Origin: CAVPNY01 sp963706905
Lineage (GTDB): Bacteria > Chloroflexota > Anaerolineae > Anaerolineales > UBA4823
DNA: 64,000 nt
Direction of reading: 5' to 3'
Assembly (NCBI GenBank): GCA_963706905.1
Contig: CAVPNY010000009.1
Span: forward strand, 1-64,000
Shown here: positions 7,996 through 17,524 of the stretch, in pieces
How positions within the stretch are numbered: the first letter of the stretch is position 1
How the letters are laid out: each line of letters begins with the position of its first letter
Made by a program: the position numbers and the translations under genes
The notes under the pieces: generated by a model
What the model was told of the DNA's origin: nothing
The model's input: the letters and a program-made list of their open reading frames with translations, nothing else
Databases searched by the model: none

Positions 7996-8026
7996 TTCTT
8001 TTCCTCCTTCTCATATAACTTGAATC

Positions 8027-8053
8027 AAAACGCGCCCTCTGCAGGAGGACGCG
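8027..8053 (-). terminator. Intrinsic terminator downstream of the PH-like membrane gene
   Basis: On the minus strand CGCGTCCTC, loop CTGCA, GAGGGCGCG then TTTTG. The 9-bp stem has one G-U pair. It ends transcription of the 8077-8607 gene before tyrS. Confidence 0.7.
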
Positions 8054-8076
8054 CAGTGCTCTCCGCAGAGGAACGA

Positions 8077-8607
8077 TCACTTTCGGGCGTAATAATAGCT
8101 GTTCTCAGGCAGTCCAACCTCAGCGGGTTGAACATTTTTCAGATGTGCATTCGCAATAATCCGCTGCAAGATCATCTCTCCATCTGCAAAGCCAGTCCGC
8201 CCGATGATGCGATCGTTGGCCTTGACTTCGCCAAGCGTTGAAAAACCAAAATAAACTTTTTCGCCAAGGACCTGCACCTTCCTACCCCACGGGGCTGGCA
8301 AGACACGGACTTCCTGGATCTCGGCCCAGTTCAAACTCACATTGCGCAGTCCATTGTGATAAGCAACCCCATCTGGCCCAAGGCTTAAGCGGGTTTTACG
8401 ATCCATCCAGTTCCCCAGGCTAATACTGGCAGCCACCAGGAACAGCAAAATGAAAACGATGGAGATCAACAGGTTTACTCCCTGACCAGAAGCAGCCAGA
8501 ATCAAACATGCCGCTCCTACAATCAGGCAACCTAACCAGGCGATCCATTCGCCGCGGCGGGAGATCAATTCAGGTTGGAAATCGCGAGCCACCAATTCGG
8601 CGTTCAT
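8077..8607 (-). CDS. Membrane protein with PH-like domain, function unknown
   Basis: The 176-aa protein has two adjacent membrane helices (about 23-43 and 46-64) and then a cytoplasmic stretch opening RTRLSLGPDGVAYHNG-like, with NVSLNWAEIQEVRVLP. That pattern of strands after a two-helix hairpin is typical of bacterial PH-like domains. No catalytic motif is seen. The gene is monocistronic, with a terminator after it. Confidence 0.65.
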   Translation of the reverse strand: MNAELVARDFQPELISRRGEWIAWLGCLIVGAACLILAASGQGVNLLISIVFILLFLVAASISLGNWMDRKTRLSLGPDGVAYHNGLRNVSLNWAEIQEVRVLPAPWGRKVQVLGEKVYFGFSTLGEVKANDRIIGRTGFADGEMILQRIIANAHLKNVQPAEVGLPENSYYYARK

Positions 8608-8748
8608 CAGGCGGATTATAAATCAATTTCGGGATCCAGGAAAAGATGAATTTCACTTACTTCCCATACCCAGTTCAGCCCCTCACGCTCATCTCTTCTG
8701 TCAATCCAAGATCCCGTGCTATAATTCGCAAATGTTGCGGAGGAGACC

Positions 8749-9252
8749 ATGCAGGAGCCTGTATTGGTATTAAACGCAAACTTCGAGCCGATCAATATTT
8801 GCAACACACGCCGGGCTTTGGGGCTGATGCTGACAGGGAAAGCCAGCCTGGTACTCAATGGCCGCGGGGTGATCAAGACCGTATCGAGCACGTTTCCTCG
8901 CCCTTCCATCATCCGGTTGGAGAAGATGGTGCGGCGTCCCCGCCCGCGAGTGAAACTCACCAAGCGGGAGATCCTGCGCCGGGATAATTACACTTGCCAG
9001 TATTGCGGGTACCAGACTCTTCACCTCACTATCGATCACGTCATCCCCCGCAGACTAGGCGGACCGCACGGTTGGGAGAACCTGGTAGCCGCCTGTCCGA
9101 CCTGCAATCACCGCAAAGGCGGCCGGACAGCAGAACAAGCCCAGATGCGTTTGTTGCGCGCTCCTGGAGAACCGCCATCAACTGCTGTGTATATTTTCTC
9201 TCGCCACATTGGGCACAACGACAACTGGATTCCTTATATCGAAGGCTGGTAG
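8749..9252 (+). CDS. HNH endonuclease family protein
   Basis: A compact 167-aa HNH protein. CQYCG and CPTCNHRKGG supply the four zinc Cys, and HLTIDHVIPRRLGG gives the catalytic His region, with GWENLVAAC carrying the Asn. The N-terminal third (VLNANFEPINICNTRRAL) is typical of stand-alone HNH proteins common in Chloroflexota, Cyanobacteria and Actinobacteria, whose role is not settled. TATAAT is at 8720-8725 and GGAGGAGA at 8739-8746, just before the ATG. It is not next to other phage or restriction genes. Confidence 0.88.
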   Translation: MQEPVLVLNANFEPINICNTRRALGLMLTGKASLVLNGRGVIKTVSSTFPRPSIIRLEKMVRRPRPRVKLTKREILRRDNYTCQYCGYQTLHLTIDHVIPRRLGGPHGWENLVAACPTCNHRKGGRTAEQAQMRLLRAPGEPPSTAVYIFSRHIGHNDNWIPYIEGW

Positions 9253-9335
9253 GACTAGCGCTGTGCGGATTGTTGAATTGGGCAGAAAGCCGCCTAAACC
9301 AACAACAATGACCCCATTTTTTCCCTTTACGGATG

Positions 9336-10091
9336 TTAAAACTGAATCTCCATAAAATCTTCAGCCAGGGCGACGGGACCATCGAAATGTTCACTCGCCC
9401 TGGTCAGCATGGTAGCATCCGCAAAGCCCCCTGTGGGATAATGGATCAAATACAACTTGCCGATGCCGGCCTCTTGAGCGATCTCGGCTGCCTGAGATGA
9501 GTCACTGTGCCCGTGGGTAGCCCCGGCAGATTCATGGATCAAAATATCCGCCCGGTGTGCCAGTCGAACAACTTGAGGGCAGGGTTCGGTATCACTTGAG
9601 TAGGCCAAGACATTACCCGAGAGAGTTGATTCTATCCGTAAACCAATATTGGGGATAAAGTGGAATACTGGCGAGGAATAAATCCGCCACTCGGTATCTT
9701 CCAGAACAAATGCCTTTTCCTCTAGTGGTAGATGATTGAGCTGTATCGGGAAAAAGCCTGGCCAATCCCCCCAACCAAATAAACCCATTAACTGCTCGAA
9801 CTTGTTCAGCGTATCGTCCAAGCCTGAGATACGCAGGGGGCGTTTGCGACCCAGGAGCCACAAATCCATCAACAATAACCCTATCCCTGAGACATGATCT
9901 GGATGGAAATGGGTCAAGATAATATCAGAAAGCTGGTCCAGATCGAGCCCGGCCTTTCTGAGCCTAACCACTGGATTCCCCGGACAGTCGATCAGCAGGA
10001 ATTTTCCATCGCCGACCAAAGCCATGTGTGTATTCTCATGGCTCTCGTCCGGAATGGCATTGGAAGAGCCCAGAACAACCAATTTCGGCAT
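9336..10091 (-). CDS. MBL-fold metallo-hydrolase (RNase Z-like)
   Basis: The 251-aa protein has the metal-binding HFHPDH (61-66), further ligands in SSDTEP and HESAGATHGHS, and a C-terminal LIHYP. The order and the N-terminal LGSSNAIPDE resemble the RNase Z/ElaC branch of the metallo-beta-lactamase superfamily. It lacks the extended exosite arm expected of tRNase Z, so a different phosphodiester or ester substrate is possible. Convergent with the HNH gene. Confidence 0.8.
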   Translation of the reverse strand: MPKLVVLGSSNAIPDESHENTHMALVGDGKFLLIDCPGNPVVRLRKAGLDLDQLSDIILTHFHPDHVSGIGLLLMDLWLLGRKRPLRISGLDDTLNKFEQLMGLFGWGDWPGFFPIQLNHLPLEEKAFVLEDTEWRIYSSPVFHFIPNIGLRIESTLSGNVLAYSSDTEPCPQVVRLAHRADILIHESAGATHGHSDSSQAAEIAQEAGIGKLYLIHYPTGGFADATMLTRASEHFDGPVALAEDFMEIQF

Positions 10092-10133
10092 TTACGAACC
10101 TCTTATCGATTTACCACTGGAATCATCGCGTTC

Positions 10134-11580
10134 TTAACCAAAGATCAACCGAGCGATGTTCGGAGTGACCAATACCTCCAAGACTGCCGCTCCAAACAGC
10201 ATAGGGATAACCAACCCTACCATAATCCGCGTCCAATCAGCGAACGCCTGCAACCAGGCCTCACCGATGCCGCGCCCGCGCGCCGGAGCTGCCAGGGAGG
10301 CTCCCAGATGCAAGATTGCTGCCCCCGCCAAGATAATGGCAGGAATCTCCAACACTCCATGAGGCAATACGAACGCAATTAAAAAAGTCAAAGGCGCAAT
10401 CCCCACCCCACTCATCATCGCAGTGAAGAAACCTATCAGGAAGAATGGAACCAGCAAGATGACAACCGCCAGAACACCAAACGAGAAAGAGCCGGCTAGA
10501 GTAGCCAACAAAATGGTACGCAGATTATGAAACCAGACTACTGGAACTGTATTCGACTCGAAGAAGCGCACCGAGTTCGAGCCCCTGAATGCTACCTTCT
10601 CCAAGTGATTCACGATTAAAAGCTTCAACAGGCAGGGAAAAGCGATTCGAGAGCGCCGCGCCAACCAACACACTCACCAGGACCACTAAAGTCATCAGGA
10701 TGAGCGGTAGAGCCAACCGACGAACAGTCGACCTGAGCTCATCCCGCAGCCATCCGACTGGCGAGCGAGCCTGACCCAGGAATGCATCCCAGTACGTAAA
10801 CCAAATCCAGCGCAAGTTGAGCGAGTCAAATTCACGACCGAGCAGATCTTCTCGGTTGAAGTGAGCAATGCCCATCCGGATCAACAACAGAACGATAACA
10901 AACTCGCCCAGGAGTATCCACCATAAGATCATCTGGCTCGACCAGACAAGAACCATGCTCTGACCTTGCAAGAGCAAAGCCATAGGCAAGATTATAAACA
11001 CAGCCAACAAATTTGCCCCTTTCATGGATGTGGTTTGGGTCGAGATGACCACTGCTCCACATACCATGATCAAGCCATTTAAGGTGGTCAAAGCCAGGAT
11101 CTGCAGCACCATAACCGGATCAGGTGTCCAGCCTCCCTGGCGGTAAATTACGACCAGGTAGATCGCCATTGCCAAAAGACTGACCCCCAAAGGAGGGATT
11201 GTCGAGGCCATCAATTTACCCAGATAGAGGTGTTTATCAGCCAATGGGCTGCTGAGCAACGCTTCGATACTGTTACGTTCCTTTTCTCCAACGAAGCTCT
11301 CCAGGGCGATCACCAATGAAAGCGTCACTGGAAAGAACCCAACCACCATCAACAAGAATGGGATCAGTTGATCCCCTTGAATGGTCGCCCCATATCGACC
11401 CGCTAAACTAATCAGTTGCCCAGAAGTAAACTGCATAACCAGGGGAAAAAGCAGCGCCAATAAGATGAGCGGTCCAGCAATGCGCCAATCGCGGCTCTGG
11501 TCCCTGATCTCCCGACGGGTAATGATCCAGGCGGGCTGAATACTATTGAACATCGAACTTTTCATAATCATCCACCCCAT
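10134..11580 (-). pseudogene. ABC-2 type permease fused to SpoIIM-like domain, frameshifted
   Basis: The 5' part (11580-10590) encodes an ABC-2 permease: about six membrane helices and the VGEKERNSIEALLSSPL motif of sodium/multidrug exporters. The 3' part (10590-10134) encodes a SpoIIM/DUF95-type domain (NLRTILLATLAG, IAFVLPHGVLEIPAI). They lie in frames offset by one base. Dropping one base from CCCC at 10582-10585 gives a seamless joint (GEGSIQG-SNSVRFFESNTVPV). A single fused protein of about 480 aa is inferred. The start overlaps the ABC ATPase stop by 38 bases. The separate overlapping reading frames could instead be two genes. Confidence 0.65.
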
Positions 11581-12484
11581 TCATGACTTCCAGATAGACC
11601 TGCTCCAAACTACGCGGTACTTCTTGGAGACTGATTACCGGCAGACCTTGATCAAGCAGTTTCTGTAAAATAAGTGGGTTAACTTCTGCGGCTACCTGGG
11701 CGCGGTAGCGCAACCAATCCTGTCCTCGACTGCTGATCTCGATTCCATCTGGTAAACGCCAATCAATATCTCGGTGAGCATCATCGAAGCGGATCTCATA
11801 TTCACTCGGGCCTAACAAGCGCTGCTTCAATTCTTTGGGCGAGCCCTGGGAAATAATCCGCCCTTGACGGATAATCGCAATATGATCAGCCAGCTTCTCC
11901 GCTTCATCCAGGTTATGGGTACAAAGCACGATGGCACGATCGGCCGATCGCAAAGCCTGGATTGCATCCCGGACCAGCATGGCACTTTCAGGGTCCATTG
12001 AAGAGGTCGGTTCATCGAGTAATAGGACTGGAGGTTCGTGGAGCATCACCCGAGCTAGCGCCAACTTCTGCTTCATCCCCCGAGAGTACTGGCCGATGCG
12101 CCGGTTTCGGTGCTCCCACAATCCGAAATTCTCAAGCAGACGGCGGGCGCGATTCTGGCGAGTGGGCAGATCCAACCCGTAAAGCTGTCCAAAGAAATCT
12201 AGGTATTCCAAAGCGGGCATGCGCATATAAAGGCCGTGTTGCTCTGTCAATACACCAACCGCTGCCCGAACCTTGTCCGGCTGTTCCACCACATCAAAAC
12301 CAGCCACCCGAGCCCAACCCCGCGTGGGTTGTAAGATGGAAGATAACATACGCACGGTGGTTGTCTTACCCGCCCCGTTTGGACCCAACAAGGCAAACAC
12401 TTCACCAGCCTGCACTGCCAGGTTCACTCCATCGACAGCACAGATATCCTCGTAGTGTTTGCTCAGATCTTCAGTGATAATCAT
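11543..12484 (-). CDS. ABC transporter ATP-binding protein
   Basis: The ATPase of the exporter whose permease follows. Walker A is GPNGAGKTT (34-42), Walker B is VLLLDEPTSSMDP, and the signature is the divergent YSRGMKQKLALA typical of NatA/CcmA-type ATPases. At 313 aa it includes a C-terminal extension. Translation is probably coupled to the permease, since the permease start lies inside this gene. The substrate is unknown. Confidence 0.92.
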   Translation of the reverse strand: MIITEDLSKHYEDICAVDGVNLAVQAGEVFALLGPNGAGKTTTVRMLSSILQPTRGWARVAGFDVVEQPDKVRAAVGVLTEQHGLYMRMPALEYLDFFGQLYGLDLPTRQNRARRLLENFGLWEHRNRRIGQYSRGMKQKLALARVMLHEPPVLLLDEPTSSMDPESAMLVRDAIQALRSADRAIVLCTHNLDEAEKLADHIAIIRQGRIISQGSPKELKQRLLGPSEYEIRFDDAHRDIDWRLPDGIEISSRGQDWLRYRAQVAAEVNPLILQKLLDQGLPVISLQEVPRSLEQVYLEVMNGVDDYEKFDVQ

Positions 12485-12490
12485 TGAAAG

Positions 12491-13312
12491 CTAATCTTGC
12501 GCCTCAACTGGCTCAGCGGCGGATTTACCCTGACGTACATGCCGCCAGACCAATCCGGCTGCAGAAAGCAATGCCACAGCTAACATTACCATCTGGTTAA
12601 TATTAATCCCCCCAATCCGAGATGGATCGAGGCGAAGGAATTCAAGCAAGAATCGCCCAAGTGGGTATGCAATCAGATAGATCAAGAAAAGGTCACCGTC
12701 AAGCAAACGATCCTGAAACCGGCGACCCAGCCATAATAGCAGAGCAACTATACCAAAACACCAGAGAGATTCATATAGGAAAAGTGGGTGATATGTTACC
12801 AGGTCCTCATAACCAGGTAAACGATATTGGGGATCGATCTGGATTCCCCAGGGCAGGCTGGTTGGCTGCCCATACAATTCCTGATTGAAATAATTTCCCC
12901 AGCGGCCAATTGCCTGCCCTAATGCAAGGGAAGGTGCAACAATATCCATCCAGACAGCAAAGTTAAGTTTCTTGTTACGAGTGAATAAATACAGGGCAAA
13001 CACTCCACCGATAACAGCGCCGGGAATTCCCAACCCTCCATTCCAGATGGCCAGCGCGTCCAGGGGGTGGGTGAGATAAAATCTTGTCGTAATCCCAACT
13101 TCAATCATCGACGCAGGGGGAGTGAGGATATGCCAGATGCGCGCACCGATAATACCCCCAATCAAAGCCCAGACCAAACCATCCCAAACAAGCTCACTAT
13201 TTTCCCCGCGGCGACGCGCTTCGCGAGAAGCCAACCAGGCCGCGGCGATTGCCCCCAACATAATAATAATCCCATAATACCGGATAGTAAGCGGACCGAT
13301 CTCAAATCCCAT
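12491..13312 (-). CDS. lgt: Phosphatidylglycerol-prolipoprotein diacylglyceryl transferase
   Basis: Lgt adds diacylglycerol to the lipobox Cys of prolipoproteins, the first step in lipoprotein maturation. The signature GRWGNYFNQELYG and the N-terminal IRYYGIIIMLG are diagnostic, with about seven membrane helices in 273 aa. Several lipoproteins with lipoboxes in this window are its likely clients (1224-1758, 26835-27275, 33442-34389, 37670-40108). Confidence 0.96.
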   Translation of the reverse strand: MGFEIGPLTIRYYGIIIMLGAIAAAWLASREARRRGENSELVWDGLVWALIGGIIGARIWHILTPPASMIEVGITTRFYLTHPLDALAIWNGGLGIPGAVIGGVFALYLFTRNKKLNFAVWMDIVAPSLALGQAIGRWGNYFNQELYGQPTSLPWGIQIDPQYRLPGYEDLVTYHPLFLYESLWCFGIVALLLWLGRRFQDRLLDGDLFLIYLIAYPLGRFLLEFLRLDPSRIGGININQMVMLAVALLSAAGLVWRHVRQGKSAAEPVEAQD

Positions 13313-13340
13313 TTCGTTTAAATCTCCTTAACCTATTGCC

Positions 13341-13964
13341 TCACTGCGAATGGATTTTTTGACGGATATCCCAGATTCGCTGCAGAGCGGTGATATTAGC
13401 AAAAATTGCAATAATCCATAAACCAATCATTGGATAGCCCAGAACCAGGCTTGGCGCAAGCACCAGGTAACGCTCCATACGGGTTAATATCCCAACCTTC
13501 GTATCGTATCCCAAGGCCTGGGCGCGAGCTCTAACGTAGGAAACGAGCACAGAACCCCCAGCAGCCGCAAAGGCGACCAAAGCTCCAAGCCAATCGCCTT
13601 TCTGAGCATAAAAGTACAATAGACCCCCAAAGATGATCAGCTCAGAGTAACGATCGGTGACCGAATCAACAAAAGCGCCAAATTCGCTGGGCTCACCGCG
13701 CAAACGAGCCATGGTTCCATCCAGGGCATCAACCGGGCCCATCGCTAAGATTAATAAACCACCCCACGTCATGTATCCACGTGCCAGTAAAACTGCACCG
13801 ATCGTGTTGCCGACAAGCCCCAGAATCGTCATGGTGTTCGGCATCAAACCGATCCGGTTAAAGAATTCCCCAACCATATCGAGCAGGCCCTTAAAGCGGA
13901 CGCGCATCTGATCGGTAAATGTCAGCCTGGTTTTGTTATTTGCATGTTCCACGGGTTTTATCAC
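13341..13964 (-). CDS. CDP-alcohol phosphatidyltransferase
   Basis: The catalytic motif DG-x2-AR-x8-G-x3-D-x3-D is complete (DALDGTMARLRGEPSEFGAF then VDSVTD). The enzyme transfers a phosphatidyl group from CDP-diacylglycerol to an alcohol; multiple membrane helices follow. The motif alone does not separate phosphatidylglycerophosphate synthase from phosphatidylinositol-phosphate synthase. The 207-aa length and MRVRFKGLLD start favour the latter type. Whether the first 10-20 residues are translated is unclear. Confidence 0.85.
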   Translation of the reverse strand: MIKPVEHANNKTRLTFTDQMRVRFKGLLDMVGEFFNRIGLMPNTMTILGLVGNTIGAVLLARGYMTWGGLLILAMGPVDALDGTMARLRGEPSEFGAFVDSVTDRYSELIIFGGLLYFYAQKGDWLGALVAFAAAGGSVLVSYVRARAQALGYDTKVGILTRMERYLVLAPSLVLGYPMIGLWIIAIFANITALQRIWDIRQKIHSQ

Positions 13965-14003
13965 GCCTTTTGTTAAGTATGAGGATATCTGCGGTATGCT
14001 ATC

Positions 14004-16238
14004 CTATGCCAGGAAGGCTGTCAAGCGACATCCTCTGTCATCCGGTTCAATGAGCACTTCCCGCTCACGTCCCGCACCGACCGCAGGTCCGACAACTCCC
14101 AGATCTTCCAGCTCATCGATCAAGCGAGCTGCACGGGGATATCCAATCCGCAAGCGTCGTTGAAGGAGAGAAGCGCTGGCGCGCTGGGTTTCACGAACCA
14201 CAAAGATCGCTTTTTCAATCAAGTCATCCTTTTCGGATAGGAGGGCTTCTTCCTCCAGTAAACCTTCCCAGGGGGGTGTCTCAGCTTCTTCCTGAAGATG
14301 GGTTTTCTGCCAAAAATTGATGAGACGCTCAATTTCCTGATCTGTGACCATTACGCCCTGGGCTCGAATTGGACTACCAGCCTCGGGCGGCAGGAAGAGC
14401 ATATCCCCGCGCCCGAGCAGCAATTCAGCACCAGTTGAATCCAGAATCACTCGCGAGTCCACAGAGGAAGCTACGGCAAAGGATATGCGTGCCGGGAAAT
14501 TCGCTTTTATCAGACCGGTAACAACATCCGTGCTGGGGCGCTGGGTCGCCACGACAAGGTGAATACCCGTGGCGCGAGCCATCTGAGCCAGACGTACCAG
14601 AGCAGGCTCAGTTTGCTCCGGCGCTGACATCATCAAGTCAGCCAGTTCATCGATCATCACCACGACATGAGGCAGTGGATCTTCACCTCGCCGACGGCGG
14701 ACTTTGCGATTATAGGTGTCGATATTGCGCGAGTGAGTCGATTCGAGCAGCTTGTAGCGCTGATCCATCTCCACCACAGTCCAACGCAACACGCCCAGGA
14801 TGCGTTCCAGGTCGGTTTCCACTTTCCCATATAAGTGCGGCAATCCATTAAATCGCACCAACTCAACCATCTTTGGATCGATCATCACCAGGCGCATATC
14901 CTGCGGGGTATTGTTCATCACCAGACAGGCGGTTAACGCGGCAATACAAACCGACTTACCCGAACCGGTAGTTCCGGCGATCAACAGATGCGGCATGCTC
15001 GCTAAATCAGCAACTACCGCCTGCCCGGAGACATCTCGACCCAAGGCAATGGTTAATGGAGTGCCAAACTTATAAAACGCTTCAGTCTCCAGGATGGGAC
15101 GCAAGCGCACAACAGTCGACTGGGTGTTCGGAACCTCGATCCCAACATACGGACGCCCTGGCACCGGAGCTTCGATGCGCAGGCTGGAAGCAGATAGCGC
15201 CAGGGCCAGATCTCTCTGGAGACTGGCGATCTGGGCTACCCGGACCTTTTGTCGAACAACCTCTTCTTCTCCAGCCGCCTTTTCCACGAAGCCTGGCTCT
15301 ACCGCAAATTGCGTAACCGTTGGGCCTACTCTGAAACCAACCACTTTGGCAGGGATCCCAAATTCGGCCAGAGTTTTTTCAATCAAACCGGCAGTCAGGT
15401 TGATGTTGTGCTCGTCCTGCCGCACAGCTTGCTCATTTACAAGCAGCTCAAGTCCTGGAAGGCGCTCGTCTCGAATTACGGGCTTGGAGCTCTTCTCTTC
15501 GCTGACCTGGATTTTGAACTTTTTGCGAAACTCGGCCGGGAGCTGAGGAATCTTCTTCTTGGCATCATCCGATCTCGCCCCCAGAGCAGGTGTCTGTACC
15601 CCACCACTGGTGGTTGGGAAACTGCCGAATTGTTCTTCCGCATTGGCTGAAATTTCTGACCGATCTTGCGCCATCCCAGCCAGGGTACGCGCCCAACCAG
15701 AACCAACCAGGACAGCAATTGCCGTTACAAGCGTCAACAGGATTGCCAAGAGCCAGGGTGGCTTAATGAAGGTCCCCAAAAGTTCAACTATCCCCCAACC
15801 AACCAGACCCCCATCCAGACCAGCTTCAGCGCGCTCTACCGAGGCTCCTCCCAGGATCGTCAGCAGCGCCATTCCGCCAAACACAGCTACTTCCAAGATC
15901 AAAATTCGCCCCCAACTGATCGGGGCCTGCGTATCTGCTCTATGGCGCAGCATCCAAATACCAGCAAACAACGCGGCCAAAACCACAGACAGACTACCCC
16001 AACCGAACCATCGCCGTAAGAAATCCCCCCACCAAGACAGCACGACCCCGCCAGTCAGATCAAATAACGCCAGGAGAGTCATTGCACCAAATGCGAGTAC
16101 AGCCACACCACCAAAATCCCAGGCAAACCGCTGGAAATTGGTTAAAAAGCGCAGCGTGCTATCCAAGTTTATACGAGAGCCATCAGAACCCGCTGCCCGA
16201 TCTGGTCGGATAGTTTGTTTAGAATACCTTCTCTTCAC
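14004..16238 (-). CDS. ftsK: DNA translocase FtsK/SpoIIIE
   Basis: A 744-aa septal DNA pump. The N-terminus has four membrane helices (about 42-190), then a short linker, the alpha-beta motor with Walker A AGTTGSGKS (421-429) and Walker B VVVMIDELADLMM, and a C-terminal winged-helix gamma domain (SLLQRRLRIGYPRAARLIDE) for recognising polar DNA sequences. It moves the chromosome terminus through the division septum. The size is closer to SpoIIIE than to E. coli FtsK. It is transcribed alone, with a large palindromic element upstream. Confidence 0.96.
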   Translation of the reverse strand: MKRRYSKQTIRPDRAAGSDGSRINLDSTLRFLTNFQRFAWDFGGVAVLAFGAMTLLALFDLTGGVVLSWWGDFLRRWFGWGSLSVVLAALFAGIWMLRHRADTQAPISWGRILILEVAVFGGMALLTILGGASVERAEAGLDGGLVGWGIVELLGTFIKPPWLLAILLTLVTAIAVLVGSGWARTLAGMAQDRSEISANAEEQFGSFPTTSGGVQTPALGARSDDAKKKIPQLPAEFRKKFKIQVSEEKSSKPVIRDERLPGLELLVNEQAVRQDEHNINLTAGLIEKTLAEFGIPAKVVGFRVGPTVTQFAVEPGFVEKAAGEEEVVRQKVRVAQIASLQRDLALALSASSLRIEAPVPGRPYVGIEVPNTQSTVVRLRPILETEAFYKFGTPLTIALGRDVSGQAVVADLASMPHLLIAGTTGSGKSVCIAALTACLVMNNTPQDMRLVMIDPKMVELVRFNGLPHLYGKVETDLERILGVLRWTVVEMDQRYKLLESTHSRNIDTYNRKVRRRRGEDPLPHVVVMIDELADLMMSAPEQTEPALVRLAQMARATGIHLVVATQRPSTDVVTGLIKANFPARISFAVASSVDSRVILDSTGAELLLGRGDMLFLPPEAGSPIRAQGVMVTDQEIERLINFWQKTHLQEEAETPPWEGLLEEEALLSEKDDLIEKAIFVVRETQRASASLLQRRLRIGYPRAARLIDELEDLGVVGPAVGAGREREVLIEPDDRGCRLTAFLA

Positions 16239-16270
16239 AGTGACATTCCTGAACTCAACCGTTATAGAAG

Positions 16271-16352
16271 TTACGCAGTTCTAGGGAGAAGTGGGGGTGT
16301 TTTGGCGGGCTACGCCCGCCAAAACACCCCCATAAACCCACCAACTGCGTAA
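16271..16352. repeat. MITE-like nested palindrome
   Basis: Outer inverted repeats TTACGCAGTT (16271-16280) and AACTGCGTAA (16343-16352) enclose a perfect 18-bp stem (16293-16310 with 16314-16331, ending GGCGGGC/GCCCGCC) around the loop TAC. The whole 82-base unit could fold into one cruciform. Matched ends and no coding capacity fit a miniature inverted-repeat element, but no second copy is in the window. It lies in the 191-base gap between ftsK and the DMT transporter gene. Confidence 0.6.
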
Positions 16353-16429
16353 GTCCTACGTTATTAAAACATTCTGGAACTCAGAACGTTTCGCCCCTCA
16401 AGGAATCTTGCCTATCACCGCCATTTAAA

Positions 16430-17383
16430 TCAATCACGTTTCTTCCGGCCTGACTCAGCACGCGAAGCAACATAAATGCCTATCAAAATAAGTATAGCAC
16501 CAAATATCATCAGGGGTTTGGGTATCTCTTTAAGGAAGAAATAGGCCAGCAGCGCCGATCCGACTGGCTCCCCCAGCAGCGTGATGGAGACGTAAGCTGC
16601 CGACAGATATCCAAGCGCCCAATTGAAAATTGAATGTCCCAGCAACTGCGGGATCAAAGCTAATGCCAGGAACAGAAGGTAGACCTGCGCCGGGTAACCT
16701 ACTGCGGGCAGTCCCAGAACCAGCACAATCCCAATCAGGATGGTCGCCGCCATACCATACACCACAAAGATATATGGGACGAGGGAAATCCCAGTGCGCA
16801 GGCGCCTGCCAATGATCAGGTACCCAGCCGCCATCCAGGCACCCGCGAATGCCAGGAGATCACCGAGGAAGGCCCTTCCCTGGATGAACTCAGAAAAAGG
16901 TGGGCACGAAAGACCCGATGCTCCCAGGCTGCATGAATCACTTAAGCCAACGATCAAACCACCCAACAATGCCAGCGCCATACCGATCAGGATCGGCCGG
17001 GTTATTGGTTCATCCAAAAGCAGGGGAGAGAACAATGCCACCCACAATGGGGCGGTCGAGACAAATACAACTGAGCTGGCTACCGAGGTGTATTCCAACG
17101 AACTGATCCAGGTCGCAAAATGCAGGGCAAGGAAAACCCCGGAGAGCAATGCCAGGGCAACCTCTTTTCGATGTAAATTTCTCAATTCCACCCGACTGCG
17201 GGTCAGAGCAACCGGGGAGATGATCAAAGTAGCTAAAAACAATCGCCAGGCGGCGATGACCAGCGAAGGGGCGTAATCCTGGGCGTAACGTACAAAAATC
17301 GAGCCAGTTGAAACTGCCAGAATACCAATCGTGATTGCAATCAATGGCGAGACAATCGGGCGACGATCAGAGGTTGGCAGCAT
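16430..17383 (-). CDS. EamA/DMT-family transporter
   Basis: A 317-aa protein with about ten membrane helices in two repeated EamA halves (SGVFLALHFATWISSLEYTS in the first and LGEPVGSALLAYFFLKE in the second). It belongs to the drug/metabolite transporter superfamily, usually an exporter of small metabolites. The substrate cannot be told from sequence. No operon partner. Confidence 0.88.
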   Translation of the reverse strand: MLPTSDRRPIVSPLIAITIGILAVSTGSIFVRYAQDYAPSLVIAAWRLFLATLIISPVALTRSRVELRNLHRKEVALALLSGVFLALHFATWISSLEYTSVASSVVFVSTAPLWVALFSPLLLDEPITRPILIGMALALLGGLIVGLSDSCSLGASGLSCPPFSEFIQGRAFLGDLLAFAGAWMAAGYLIIGRRLRTGISLVPYIFVVYGMAATILIGIVLVLGLPAVGYPAQVYLLFLALALIPQLLGHSIFNWALGYLSAAYVSITLLGEPVGSALLAYFFLKEIPKPLMIFGAILILIGIYVASRAESGRKKRD

Positions 17384-17402
17384 GCTTCTCGAGGGCTTTC
17401 AC

Positions 17403-17431
17403 TTGACAAAGGGTGCAGCGAAGTATACAAT
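17403..17431 (+). promoter_or_regulatory. sodA promoter
   Basis: TTGACA (17403-17408), 17 bases, TACAAT (17426-17431). The leader to the sodA ATG is about 85 bases and holds no obvious structure; AAAGGAG lies just before the start. Confidence 0.7.
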
Positions 17432-17524
17432 CTTCCACAGGCGGAATTCCCGCAATGCTACATCACAATCGGTTGAACCGTCAACCCTAATCTCCCAACC
17501 ATCCCTATTACAAAGGAGTAATAA

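Noticed and set aside
7996..8076. T-box leader for tyrS
   Set aside because: Only 81 bases are available and they are largely the upstream gene's terminator; no T-box core is visible.
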